Assembly (NCBI GenBank): GCA_021775315.1
Contig: JAJFIC010000069.1
Coordinates: 1-52,335 of the forward strand
DNA: 52,335 bases
Reading direction: 5' to 3'
DNA from: Paracoccaceae bacterium
Lineage (GTDB): Bacteria; Pseudomonadota; Alphaproteobacteria; Rhodobacterales; Rhodobacteraceae
In this document: positions 9,191 through 17,295 of the stretch, piece after piece
Layout: every line of letters starts with the position of its first letter
How positions within the stretch are numbered: the first letter of the stretch is position 1
Program-made: the position numbers and the translations under genes
Notes under the pieces: model-generated
Told to the model about the DNA's origin: nothing
What the model saw: only the letters and a program-made list of their open reading frames with translations
The model's database searches: none

Positions 9191-10015
9191 ATGAACCTGC
9201 ACAATGCGCAACAAGCCAGCAAGATCAGGTCGCTGACGCGATTCCACTTTATTGCCGGATTACCACGTTCGGGGGTTTCGGTCTTGGCGGCTTTGTTGGC
9301 ACAAAACCCGCGCTTTGTTGCAAGAAACAGCAGCCCGGCCCAAAAAGTGTTCACCAATGCGTTGCAACGCTGTTCGCCGGGCGGATCTGAGGCCGAAATA
9401 CTGGATGACGGGCAGAAAGTTGCCCTTATGCGCGGCATCGTAGACGCGGTTTACCATGACCGGCCTTTTGATTCTGTGGTGTTCGACGCCAACCGCGATT
9501 GGCTGCCCGATATGGAGGCATTGGTGCAGCTTTATCCGCTCAGCCGTTTCATCATCTGTGTGCGAAACCCCGCCGCTATCGCGTCTTCCTATCTGATGTC
9601 CACGCCGGGCAAAGCCGATTCAATTGCGGCTGAACACAAAATCGAAGAATCTTTGACCCGCACCGCCGCCGATCTGGTCGCGCCAGACGGTGAAATAGGT
9701 ATCGAGCTTGGCCGGTTGCGCGCCGCTTTGTCGAGCGGCCAGGCCGAGCGAATATTTGTTTTGGATTATGACCGGCTGGCTGATGACCCTGAAGAGGTCA
9801 TGGATGTGCTTTATGATTTTCTGCGCGAGCCGGAATTTGCGCATGATTTCGATGATATCGGTAAATCAGGAATTGAAGGCGTGAAAGGCCCGGTCGAAAG
9901 GTCCGCCCATCCGGGTGTGCTGTCAACGCGGGTGGTTTTGCAACTATCCGGTCGGGCGTTTTGGCGAAACCTGAAACGCACCTCAGCCACCATGATGTTG
10001 GGGCGGTCGCGGTAA
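9191..10015 (+). CDS. Sulfotransferase-family protein
   Basis: This 274-residue protein has the two PAPS-binding elements of the sulfotransferase fold. One is the 5'-phosphosulfate loop FHFIAGLPRSGVSVLAALL near 19-37. The other is the 3'-phosphate segment RFIICVRNPAAIASSY near 110-125. The usual GLPRSGST/TT loop reads RSGVS here, a small departure at a residue that normally touches the phosphate. A later FVLDYDRLADDPEEVMDVLYDFL matches the family. The start at 9191 places the loop at the normal distance; in-frame ATGs further upstream lie in non-coding-looking sequence. The acceptor could be a glycan, lipid or peptide. A PAPS-making enzyme is encoded 3 kb away. Confidence 0.8.
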   Translation: MNLHNAQQASKIRSLTRFHFIAGLPRSGVSVLAALLAQNPRFVARNSSPAQKVFTNALQRCSPGGSEAEILDDGQKVALMRGIVDAVYHDRPFDSVVFDANRDWLPDMEALVQLYPLSRFIICVRNPAAIASSYLMSTPGKADSIAAEHKIEESLTRTAADLVAPDGEIGIELGRLRAALSSGQAERIFVLDYDRLADDPEEVMDVLYDFLREPEFAHDFDDIGKSGIEGVKGPVERSAHPGVLSTRVVLQLSGRAFWRNLKRTSATMMLGRSR

Positions 10016-10041
10016 GGTGTGAGATTTCGCGATTGGGCCGA

Positions 10042-10191
10042 TCAGCCCTTGGCGACGATCTGAAGGCGCTGCTGTGGGGCCAACCGTTTACGCCAAAGCG
10101 ACCGGTTCGCACCACGTTCCCAAGGCAGGACCACGTCAAACTGGTCAGCCTCTTCAAATACCCATCTCATCCAGCGGCGTTTGATCTGCAT
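10042..10191 (-). CDS. Small basic protein, 49 residues
   Basis: A short open frame on the minus strand encodes 49 residues: a basic, Trp-rich start (MQIKRRWMRWVFEEA), then DVVLPWERGAN, then a basic tail. GGGAG lies about 9 bases before the ATG. The segment EEADQFDVVLPWERG looks like real protein rather than chance translation. I believe similar short reading frames occur in Rhodobacteraceae, but I cannot verify this here. There is no signal peptide or membrane segment. The gene converges with the sulfotransferase-like gene, with 26 bases between the stops. The function is unknown. Confidence 0.6.
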   Translation of the reverse strand: MQIKRRWMRWVFEEADQFDVVLPWERGANRSLWRKRLAPQQRLQIVAKG

Positions 10192-10332
10192 TTTGCCTGC
10201 TCCCTGCTAAGGCTTTCGACTTTTGCCGAACAGGCTTGTAAATGGCGGGGCAATGCGGCGTGAAAGTGGCCGCAGGGGTATTTTTTGAGGGCCAATCTGT
10301 GCCGAATTTGCATAAAATGCGGCAGATTATGC

Positions 10333-11091
10333 TCAGATCGCAATCACCGATATTAACCGCCCATAATCCCGTTCTTTTGCATGGGTGGTGCGGCGGTAGG
10401 AATAAAACCGATCCGGGTCGGAATAGGTGCAATGACCGGTCCAGATGGCCTGACGCACGCCCGCTTGCCGCAAACGATACAGCCCGAAGGACGGCAGATC
10501 GAACATCATGCGATCCCCGGCGCCGTTTGCGAAAAATCGGCTGTATTCCGGATCTGCGTCAATGAATTGATCCAGAAACTCCGGACCAACCTCGTAAGCG
10601 CGCTGACTGATGCTGGGGCCGATCACGGCATTGATCTGGCTGCGGTCTGCCCCCAGACGCTCCATCGCGTCCAGCGTTGCCTCCAGCACACCGCCAAGCG
10701 CGCCTTTCCACCCGGCATGGGCCGCGCCGACAACGCCAGCCTTGGAATCGGCAAACAGCACGGGCTGACAATCGGCTGTCAGAATACCCAATGCGACACC
10801 GGATTGCGCGCTGACCATCGCGTCGCATTTCGGACGCGGCGCCGCGACCGGGCCATCAACAACCAAGACATCGGCGGAATGGGTTTGGTGCACGGTGGCA
10901 AGGTGGCTTTCCGGCAGGTTCATCGCATCGGCCACCAGTCGGCGGTTGCTTTGAACGGCGTCCTTTTGATCGGATGAACCGGGCCCGCAATTCAGCCCAT
11001 GAAATACGCCCGAGGAAACACCACCCTTGCGGGTAAAAAACCCGTGCCGAAACGGCAGCAGATCGTCAGAGGTCAGAATTTCAAGGGTCAT
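10333..11091 (-). CDS. pgeF: Peptidoglycan editing factor PgeF (laccase-domain, YfiH family)
   Basis: The 252 residues match the Cu-oxidase_4/YfiH family. Members act on UDP-MurNAc peptides carrying wrong amino acids, and also show purine-nucleoside activity in related proteins. The metal-site motifs are visible: HGFFTRKGGVSSGVF at the N-terminus, VHQTHSADV, ADCQPVLFAD and GAAHAGWKGALGG. The start at 11091 overlaps the MidA-like gene by 11 bases, which suggests translational coupling within lgt - MidA - pgeF. An upstream in-frame extension into that gene is less likely. The protein is cytosolic and of normal length. Confidence 0.9.
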   Translation of the reverse strand: MTLEILTSDDLLPFRHGFFTRKGGVSSGVFHGLNCGPGSSDQKDAVQSNRRLVADAMNLPESHLATVHQTHSADVLVVDGPVAAPRPKCDAMVSAQSGVALGILTADCQPVLFADSKAGVVGAAHAGWKGALGGVLEATLDAMERLGADRSQINAVIGPSISQRAYEVGPEFLDQFIDADPEYSRFFANGAGDRMMFDLPSFGLYRLRQAGVRQAIWTGHCTYSDPDRFYSYRRTTHAKERDYGRLISVIAI

Positions 11092-12160
11092 AGAGGTCAA
11101 ATCCCGGTGGCGGTGGCGCGCCCTTTTGATAAAGCGCGATGGCTTTGAACAGGGTCCCCATTTCATCCGGGTGGGTCAAGCGGCGATGAGCTGAGACATG
11201 GTTGTCAAGCGCGGCTCCGCTCAGATGGCCCGCCAGTGCCTGCGCACGCGGCGTGATGCCAAGCCGTTCCAGCAAGACGCCCTGCGCGGTCATCGCCGTG
11301 CGCGAAACATCATTTGCCGCCCGCGCCAGTGCCGCGAAATCCACATGGGCCGTCAGGTCAGCCTTGCCCGGTTCGGCCAGAGGGTCGGTTTTGCGGTGCT
11401 GGCGAACCGCCTGAAACGTGTCGCCGACGGCGGCCCAGTCACCGTAATCGACCACAAGGGCCGCGCCGCCTTTATCCGCAATCCGCTGCGCGATTTCGCC
11501 GATGATGGCCTGCGCGACGCTGTTGGTTTCCACGATGTCGCCAGTCTTGACGTTCGTGCGATCCTCAAACGTTTCAACTTGCATCGGGGCCGCAAGGCCG
11601 AACACCAATTGCCCATCTGAAAGGCCGATCATCTGTTCCTGCCAACCATCCTTGGCCCGGCGAAACTGGCGTACGGGCAGCGCGTCAAAAAACTCATTAG
11701 CCACCAAGAACAACGGCAGGTCGGGCAAGTCTGTGACTTGTGCCACCCAGCTTGGAGTGTGATCCGCCAGCGTGTCAGATTGGACTTGCTGCATGCGCGG
11801 TGATGCCTCGATCAGCCAGATTTGTGCCGCCTCAAGAAAACCCGGCGCTTTTGCCTCGACGCGCAAAATATCCGCCATCAATGTTCCGCGTCCCGGACCT
11901 AGTTCGACCAATGCAAAGGGGTCAGGGCGGCCCTGATCCTGCCAGCATTGCACAAGACACAGGCCCAACATCTCGCCAAACATCTGGCTAATCTCAGGTG
12001 CTGTCGTGAAATCGCCTTGCGCGCCTAATGCGGTTTGCGTGGTGTAATACCCGTGCTCGGGTTGCAGCAGGCAAAGGGTCATGTAATCGGCCACGCTGAT
12101 CGGGCCAAAACGCTTTATCTGTTGGTGAATGATATGTTGCAGCGGCGTCAAGTCGGTCAA
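11081..12160 (-). CDS. MidA/NDUFAF7-type SAM-dependent methyltransferase
   Basis: This is a class I methyltransferase of the family that in mitochondria dimethylates an arginine of complex I subunit NDUFS2. Family marks are GPISVADYMTLCLLQPEHGYY, GDFTTAPEISQMFGEML, the SAM loop VELGPGRGTLMADIL, and ANEFFDALPVRQF. About 359 residues is normal length. The likely start is a TTG at 12160 that overlaps the lgt stop by 4 bases; a second TTG three codons later would give the family-like N-terminus MTPLQHII. An ATG at 12232 would overlap lgt by 76 bases and is less likely. The bacterial substrate is probably the NDUFS2 counterpart NuoD, by analogy only. Confidence 0.85.
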   Translation of the reverse strand: MTDLTPLQHIIHQQIKRFGPISVADYMTLCLLQPEHGYYTTQTALGAQGDFTTAPEISQMFGEMLGLCLVQCWQDQGRPDPFALVELGPGRGTLMADILRVEAKAPGFLEAAQIWLIEASPRMQQVQSDTLADHTPSWVAQVTDLPDLPLFLVANEFFDALPVRQFRRAKDGWQEQMIGLSDGQLVFGLAAPMQVETFEDRTNVKTGDIVETNSVAQAIIGEIAQRIADKGGAALVVDYGDWAAVGDTFQAVRQHRKTDPLAEPGKADLTAHVDFAALARAANDVSRTAMTAQGVLLERLGITPRAQALAGHLSGAALDNHVSAHRRLTHPDEMGTLFKAIALYQKGAPPPPGFDLYDP

Positions 12161-13065
12161 ATCCGCTTGAGCGGCCGTCGGGTCCGCCAAAGAATGAAAA
12201 GCCCAATCAGGACCATTGGGATGGACAGGCATTGGCCCATCGTCAACCCAAAGGCATCAGCATCCGAGCCAAACCGGATCACATGGCCAAGCGGATTGTT
12301 GGCCGAGGCAAACTGGGCATCCGCTTGGCGAAACAGTTCAACAAAACTGCGCGCTGCGCCATAGGTGACCAGAAACATGCCGGTCAGGGCGCCGGGGGTT
12401 TTAAGCCAGCCACGCCGATGCGCCAGCCAGAACATTAGAAGGATGATTAGCAAGCCTTCTAGCCCGGCCTCGTATAATTGCGACGGGTGGCGTGCGCAGG
12501 CACCGACCCAACCTTCGAGGCATTGTGACGCTTGCGTGCCGGGAAAGACCACGGCCCAGGGCAGATCACTGGCACGGCCCCAAAGTTCGGCATTGATGAA
12601 ATTGGCGATACGGCCAAAAAACAGACCGACGCCAACGGTGACCGCAAAACTGTCGCCAACACTGGCAATAGGCAATTTATGGCGGCGGGCAAACAGGACG
12701 CCCGCGACGATCACCCCTAAAAAACCACCGTGAAAGGACATGCCGCCCTGCCAGATCATCAGGATCTCCTGTGGATTGCTCAGGTAATAGGCGGGTTGAT
12801 AGAACAGCACAAAACCCAACCGACCGCCAAAAATAACACCCAGAATCACCCAAGTCAGCAAATCCTCGACCTGTTTGGCGGCCATGGGCGGTTTGTCATC
12901 GCGCCATAAATGCGGACGGTTGACCAGAAAAACCACCCAGCGCCACGCCAGCAACAAGCCTGTGACATAGGCCAGCGCATACCAGCGCAGCGCGATTGTC
13001 AGCGGGCCAAGCGGGAACGAAAAGATTTCCGGCGATATATCTGGAAAGGCAAGGATGAACGGCAC
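12157..13065 (-). CDS. lgt: Prolipoprotein diacylglyceryl transferase
   Basis: This inner-membrane enzyme moves the diacylglyceryl group of phosphatidylglycerol to the lipobox cysteine of prelipoproteins. The 302 residues contain several hydrophobic helices and the family signatures: FPDISPEIF at the start, LRWYALAYVTGLLLAW, SFHGGFLGV with the essential His, the Lgt signature GRIANFINAELWGR, and RHPSQLYEAGLEG. The start is a GTG at 13065: AGGGGG lies 5 bases upstream, and it gives the usual N-terminus. Upstream in-frame codons are less likely. It heads the lgt - MidA - pgeF unit and is divergent from ubiK. Confidence 0.93.
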   Translation of the reverse strand: MPFILAFPDISPEIFSFPLGPLTIALRWYALAYVTGLLLAWRWVVFLVNRPHLWRDDKPPMAAKQVEDLLTWVILGVIFGGRLGFVLFYQPAYYLSNPQEILMIWQGGMSFHGGFLGVIVAGVLFARRHKLPIASVGDSFAVTVGVGLFFGRIANFINAELWGRASDLPWAVVFPGTQASQCLEGWVGACARHPSQLYEAGLEGLLIILLMFWLAHRRGWLKTPGALTGMFLVTYGAARSFVELFRQADAQFASANNPLGHVIRFGSDADAFGLTMGQCLSIPMVLIGLFILWRTRRPLKRI

Positions 13066-13211
13066 AAAAACCCCCTGTTGTGTTTGTGTATTCCTGTCTG
13101 GATGCGACAAGATATGTCAACCGCAACCTTGGCAAATCCTTGTGAGGACGCCATATAGGGGGCATCTGGTCCAATCAACGGACCCTATTCGCCCGATCAA
13201 CGGAGTCAGCC

Positions 13212-13526
13212 ATGCAGACGCGCAACAAGATACTCGACGATATTTCACAATTGATGAACAATGCCGTGGGCGTCGCGCAAGGGGCGAAAGGCGAAGCAGA
13301 AACAGCAATGAAAAGCTGGATGGATCGATGGTTGGCGGATCGTGATTTTGTCACCCGCGAGGAATTTGATGCTGTGCGTCTGATGGCGCAAAAAGCCCGT
13401 GAAGAAAACGAGGCACTGAAGGCGCGGCTGGATGCAATGGAATCAGCGGCCAAGCCAAAAGCTAAACCACAAAGCAAACCACAGGCTAAACCTCGGGCCA
13501 AATCGGCACCCAAGCCAAAGGCTTAG
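13212..13526 (+). CDS. ubiK: UbiK-type accessory factor (BMFP domain)
   Basis: This 104-residue protein resembles the YqiC/UbiK family, a coiled-coil accessory protein that helps the ubiquinone biosynthesis complex and interacts with membranes. An amphipathic N-terminus (TRNKILDDISQLMNNAVGVAQGAK) is followed by the conserved WLADRDFVTREEFDAVR, a coiled coil to about residue 75, and a Lys/Pro/Ala-rich tail (repeated KPKAKP-type units). It is divergent from lgt, with about 145 bases between the starts. The symbol is given by family; the exact role in this organism is inferred. Confidence 0.85.
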   Translation: MQTRNKILDDISQLMNNAVGVAQGAKGEAETAMKSWMDRWLADRDFVTREEFDAVRLMAQKAREENEALKARLDAMESAAKPKAKPQSKPQAKPRAKSAPKPKA

Positions 13527-13611
13527 AACGCCGTTCGCGGCCTGAAAACTCTAGTTTGATGGTCGCGCAGGCGTGAATCCCACCCAACATAGTTAACAAA
13601 TCCCTAATGCT

Positions 13612-13639
13612 CTGTGGATAAGCGCAAAGCTATCCACAG
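13612..13639. other. Inverted pair of DnaA-box-like sites
   Basis: TGTGGATAA at 13613-13621 is a perfect DnaA box (TTATCCACA on the minus strand). CTATCCACA at 13630-13638 matches except for its first base. Together they make a perfect 9-bp dyad (13612-13620 with 13631-13639). They lie in a 278-base gene-free stretch between ubiK and the YbjN gene. No other origin hallmark is seen. The dyad could equally be a hairpin ending ubiK transcription. Confidence 0.45.
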
Positions 13640-13804
13640 ATTTGTCCTGTTGCCCGGAATCTTGAATTAATTGCTTTACAGGTTCCGAATTTCAGACCAC
13701 CATATGTGGTAAGGTCGGCAAAAAAAGACACGACCAGTTGTGAGGCTCCCTGTCTGTAGTAGGGGTAATACCTGCGCAGATATTCATAGCAAAGGGCACA
13801 GGCA

Positions 13805-14308
13805 ATGGCGAGTATTGAGCAATTTCTGGACAGCACGGAAATCCATCCCATCGACATCGTTGAAACTTTGGCCGAACATCACGCTTGGGATTTCGACCGG
13901 GTGGCAGACGATCAGATCGCTATGGCCATCGAAGGGCAGTGGCGGACATATTCAATCACGCTCGCTTGGTCGCCCTATGACGAAATGCTGCGCATTGTTT
14001 GTTCGTTTGAAATGGATCCACCTTCGGAACGGCGCGCTGCCTTGTTTGAGGTGCTGAATGCGGCCAATGACAAATGCTGGGCCGGCGGGTTTACCCTTTG
14101 GCAGGAACAAAAACTGATGGCGTATCGCTATGGTTTGGTGCTGACGGGCGGCGAAGTTGCGGGCACCTCGCAGCTAAATCAATTGGTGCATATTGCGGTG
14201 TCCAATTGCGAGCGTTTCTATCCAGCGTTTCAGTTGGTGTGCTGGGGTGATGAAACGCCCGAGGCCGCGATGCGTATCGCGATAGACGAGGCTTACGGCA
14301 CCGCCTGA
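13805..14308 (+). CDS. YbjN-domain protein
   Basis: The 167 residues match the YbjN family, which has a type III secretion chaperone-like fold and unknown biochemical function. In enterobacteria YbjN overexpression affects stress responses and motility. Typical features are a short N-terminus, the acidic segment FDRVADDQIAMAIEGQW, the core LRIVCSFEMDPP, LFEVLNAANDKCWAGGF, and a C-terminal CERFYPAFQLVCWGDETPEAA. AAGGG lies 8 bases before the ATG. It sits 132 bases upstream of proC, the usual neighbour in Rhodobacteraceae. There is no signal peptide, so it is presumably cytosolic. Confidence 0.88.
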   Translation: MASIEQFLDSTEIHPIDIVETLAEHHAWDFDRVADDQIAMAIEGQWRTYSITLAWSPYDEMLRIVCSFEMDPPSERRAALFEVLNAANDKCWAGGFTLWQEQKLMAYRYGLVLTGGEVAGTSQLNQLVHIAVSNCERFYPAFQLVCWGDETPEAAMRIAIDEAYGTA

Positions 14309-14362
14309 AGCCAGATCAATCGGCCTGATCCTAACCGGCAGCGCTCCGTTTATTCTTACCGC

Positions 14363-14400
14363 GTGAAATAATCCGAAAACTGTTTCACACTTTTCGGATT
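14363..14400 (+). promoter_or_regulatory. Overlapping alternative hairpins before proC
   Basis: AATCCGAAAA (14370-14379) and TTTTCGGATT (14391-14400) form a perfect 10-bp stem. GTGAAA (14363-14368) and TTTCAC (14383-14388) form a second 6-bp stem. The second stem takes the loop of the first, so the two cannot both form simply. The first could terminate ybjN transcription in either direction. Confidence 0.45.
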
Positions 14401-14440
14401 GCGTTCTAGTATCGCTTGAAATTCTTAATTTGGTGGCCAA

Positions 14441-15265
14441 ATGGATCTGGAAATTGTGAACACGCACGGGCTGGTATTGCTTGGTTGCGGCAAGATGGGA
14501 TCGGCCATGTTGGCCGGTTGGCTGAACGGTGGTTTGCGGGCCGAAAACGTCTATGTGCTGGACCCGCATCCGTCGGATTGGGTGCAGGGCTTGGTTAAGC
14601 AGGGTCTAAATCTGAACGCTGATCTGCCCGCGACGCCCGCGATTGCGATTATCGCGGTTAAACCTCAGATGATGGGGACAGCGTTGCCGCGCCTGCAAGC
14701 GCTGGGCGGGGCGACCATTTTTCTATCGATCGCCGCTGGAACCTCGATCGCCAGTTTTGAAACCGCGTTCGGGGCAGACGCCAGCATCATTCGCGCCATG
14801 CCGAACACACCTGCGGCTGTTGCCCACGGCATAACCGCGCTGATCGGTAACGCGCAGGCTAAAGAGGCCGACATGGCGCTTGCTGAATCATTGCTGGCGG
14901 CGGTCGGACAAACCGTCCGGTTGGAAAACGAGGCGCAGATGGATGCGGTGACGGCAGTGTCCGGCTCCGGCCCGGCCTATGTGTTTCACCTGATCGAAAC
15001 CCTTGCCGCCGCTGGCGAGGCCGAGGGGCTGTCGGCCGGTTTGGCAATGAAACTGGCGCTGGCAACGGTCGCGGGGGCGGGCGATCTGGCGGAAAACGCA
15101 AGTGAATCCGCCTCTCAGTTACGCATCAATGTCACCTCGCCCGCTGGCACGACGGCGGCGGCACTTGAGGTTCTGATGGATGGCGAAACCGGTTTCCCGC
15201 CGCTTTTGAAACGCGCAGTTGCCGCAGCGGCCGAACGCGGCCGGGAATTGGGCAAAACCTCATGA
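14441..15265 (+). CDS. proC: Pyrroline-5-carboxylate reductase
   Basis: This enzyme makes the last step of proline synthesis, reducing pyrroline-5-carboxylate with NAD(P)H in the cytosol. The 274 residues start with the dinucleotide loop VLLGCGKMGSAMLAGW. They include RAMPNTPAAVAHGIT and the P5C signature AVSGSGPAYVFHLIETLAAAG, with LRINVTSPAGTTAAALEVL near the end. Length is normal. The stop overlaps the csaA start (ATGA, 4 bases). That gives a proC - csaA - dehydrogenase unit. Confidence 0.95.
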   Translation: MDLEIVNTHGLVLLGCGKMGSAMLAGWLNGGLRAENVYVLDPHPSDWVQGLVKQGLNLNADLPATPAIAIIAVKPQMMGTALPRLQALGGATIFLSIAAGTSIASFETAFGADASIIRAMPNTPAAVAHGITALIGNAQAKEADMALAESLLAAVGQTVRLENEAQMDAVTAVSGSGPAYVFHLIETLAAAGEAEGLSAGLAMKLALATVAGAGDLAENASESASQLRINVTSPAGTTAAALEVLMDGETGFPPLLKRAVAAAAERGRELGKTS

Positions 15266-15600
15266 GCGAGATTGGTTTTGATGATTTCCTGAAAGTGGAT
15301 ATTCGCGCCGGTCGTATTATTCGCGCTGAACCTTACACCGAGGCGCGGGTGCCTGCACTCAAGCTGTGGATGGATTTTGGACCAGAGCTTGGGGAAAGGA
15401 AATCCTCGGCCCAGATCGTGAAACAATATGAACCCGAGGCTTTGATCGGCAAAATGGTGATGGCGGTGGTGAATTTCCCACCCCGGCAAATCGGAAAATT
15501 CATGTCCGAGGTTCTGGTTTTAGGTGTCCCGGATAGCGAGGGCGAAGTTGTGCTATTGCGGCCTGATCTGGATGTGGAACCGGGCGCGAGGATGTATTGA
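15262..15600 (+). CDS. csaA: CsaA-type tRNA-binding protein
   Basis: The 112 residues are a single OB-fold tRNA-binding domain like CsaA or the C-terminus of MetRS. Motifs include FLKVDIRAGRIIRAEP, KLWMDFGPELGERKSSAQIV, and MAVVNFPPRQIGKFMSEVLVLG. CsaA has been described as having chaperone-like, export-related activity in Bacillus. The gene is coupled to proC by a 4-base overlap and to the next gene by TGATG. The tRNA-domain call is firm; the biological role is not. Confidence 0.88.
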   Translation: MSEIGFDDFLKVDIRAGRIIRAEPYTEARVPALKLWMDFGPELGERKSSAQIVKQYEPEALIGKMVMAVVNFPPRQIGKFMSEVLVLGVPDSEGEVVLLRPDLDVEPGARMY

Positions 15601-16571
15601 TGGCCAAGCCAAGTCTGTTGATAACCCGACCAATGCCAGAGCCGGTGCTTGAGGCGGCAAAAGCGATTTGTGACGTCACGATGCAGCCTGAAAACACGTA
15701 TTACCGCAGCGATGATTGCGCCATGGCGATGATAAATTTTGACGCGATCATGCCGACTTTGGGCGATGCGTTTGCGGCGGCAGCGTTTGACGCGACCCTT
15801 GAAATGAAGTGCAAACTTTTGGCGAATTTCGGGGTTGGTTTTAACCATATCGACGTCAGAAAGGCGCAATCACGCCGGGTCACGGTGACCAACACACCGG
15901 GCGCTGTGACGGATGCCACTGCGGATATTGCCCTGACCCTGATGTTGATGGCGGCGCGCCGGGCAGGCGAAGGCGAACGGCTGGTGCGCGCTGGCAAATG
16001 GGGCGGATGGCACCCGACGCAAATGCTGGGCCAGCACATCAGCGGCAAGGTTCTGGGCGTGATCGGAATGGGGCGGATTGGCCAGGCGGTCGCCCGGCGG
16101 GCGCATTTTGGCTTTGGCATGGACGTGGTGTTTTTCAGTCGCTCAAAAGTGCGCGATTGTTCTGTCCCCGGCGCGCGCCAACTTGCCAGCATTTCCGAAG
16201 TTATGGCGCAAAGCGATGTGGTGTCGATCAATGTTCCCGGCGGCGACGAAAACCGTCATTTGATTTCTGCGAAAGAACTGGCGGCAGCGCGCCCCGGCTG
16301 CATTTTGGTCAACACGGCGCGGGGTGACGTGATCGACGAAACGGCGTTGATAGAAGCGCTGAAAACCGGAGTTTTGGCGGGCGCGGGGCTGGATGTATAC
16401 GAGAACGAGCCCTACGTGCCGGAAACATTGCGCGCCCTTGATAACGTGGTTCTGCTACCGCATCTGGGCACCAATGCGCTAGAGGTACGCACGCAGATGG
16501 GCTTGATGGCGGTTGAAAATATCAAAGCATTTTTCGCCGGTGAAACACCGCCAAATCTGGTGAAAGCCTAG
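15600..16571 (+). CDS. D-2-hydroxyacid dehydrogenase (glyoxylate/hydroxypyruvate reductase type)
   Basis: This 323-residue NAD(P)-dependent oxidoreductase belongs to the D-isomer 2-hydroxyacid dehydrogenase family. The Rossmann loop VLGVIGMGRIGQAVARRA and the catalytic region (CILVNTARGDVIDE with Arg, ENEPYVPE with Glu, LLPHLGTNA with His) are visible. NFGVGFNHIDV and TNTPGAVTDATADIAL are typical of glycerate dehydrogenase/glyoxylate reductase members. ATG 15600 shares one base with the csaA stop, with GAGG inside csaA. An in-frame TTG at 15597 is not needed. Substrate preference cannot be fixed. Confidence 0.88.
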   Translation: MAKPSLLITRPMPEPVLEAAKAICDVTMQPENTYYRSDDCAMAMINFDAIMPTLGDAFAAAAFDATLEMKCKLLANFGVGFNHIDVRKAQSRRVTVTNTPGAVTDATADIALTLMLMAARRAGEGERLVRAGKWGGWHPTQMLGQHISGKVLGVIGMGRIGQAVARRAHFGFGMDVVFFSRSKVRDCSVPGARQLASISEVMAQSDVVSINVPGGDENRHLISAKELAAARPGCILVNTARGDVIDETALIEALKTGVLAGAGLDVYENEPYVPETLRALDNVVLLPHLGTNALEVRTQMGLMAVENIKAFFAGETPPNLVKA

Positions 16572-17149
16572 ATGTCGCCAACGGCCTCGCGCCAATGTTT
16601 GCGGCACAGCGATACATAGGTTTCATTGCCACCGATCTGTACTTGCGCGCCGTCGCGTAACGCCTTGCCGTCGGAACCTTGGCGAACCACCATTGTCGCT
16701 TTTTTACCGCAATGGCAAATGGTTCTGACCTCGCGCATTTCATCAGACAGCGCCAGAAGGGCGGCAGAACCGGGAAACAGCTCGCCTTGAAAATCGACCC
16801 TGAGACCGTAGCACATGATCGGGATATTGAGGTCGTCGACCGCACGCGCAAGCTGCCAGACTTGGTCCTTGGTCAAAAACTGCGCCTCGTCGATAAACAC
16901 GCAGGCACACGGCCCTTGGGTCAGACGGTTCTCGATGGCTTGGAACAGATCCGTTGTGTCGTCAAATGTATCGGCCTCATCGCCAAAACCGATCCGCGAC
17001 GCAATCCGCCCGGACCCGGCCCGGTCATCCAGATTGAAGGTCAGCAGATAGGTCTGCATCCCGCGCTCGCCATAGTTATGGGCGGCTTGCAGCAAGATCG
17101 TCGACTTGCCGGCATTCATGGTTGAGTAGTGAAAATAGAGCTTGGCCAT
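16568..17149 (-). CDS. tdk: Thymidine kinase
   Basis: This is a type II thymidine kinase of 192 residues that phosphorylates thymidine in the salvage pathway. It has the P-loop STMNAGKSTILLQ near the N-terminus, the Walker B-like CVFIDEAQFL, a lasso region, and zinc-binding cysteines (CHCGKKA and the C-terminal LCRKHW). The start at 17149 (MAKLYFHYS) agrees with the E. coli enzyme, although its ribosome-binding sequence is weak; a GTG at 17221 would add a Pro/Ala-rich tail. The stop lies in a CTAG shared with the convergent dehydrogenase gene. Confidence 0.93.
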   Translation of the reverse strand: MAKLYFHYSTMNAGKSTILLQAAHNYGERGMQTYLLTFNLDDRAGSGRIASRIGFGDEADTFDDTTDLFQAIENRLTQGPCACVFIDEAQFLTKDQVWQLARAVDDLNIPIMCYGLRVDFQGELFPGSAALLALSDEMREVRTICHCGKKATMVVRQGSDGKALRDGAQVQIGGNETYVSLCRKHWREAVGDI

Positions 17150-17295
17150 GGGGATGTTTTTGGCAGGGGCGGGGGCCGCATTCAAGGGGATTTTATTGGG
17201 TGTGGTTTTTGGTTGAGACACACAGAAAGATACGCCAGCAGGGTCGCTGCCCGAAGTCCCAACTCACCTTACAATTTTTATCCCCTGTCAGTTGC

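Noticed and set aside
13612-13639. Replication origin
   Set aside because: Only two DnaA boxes, no A+T-rich unwinding region and no origin-linked genes (dnaA, dnaN, parAB, mnmG) are present.
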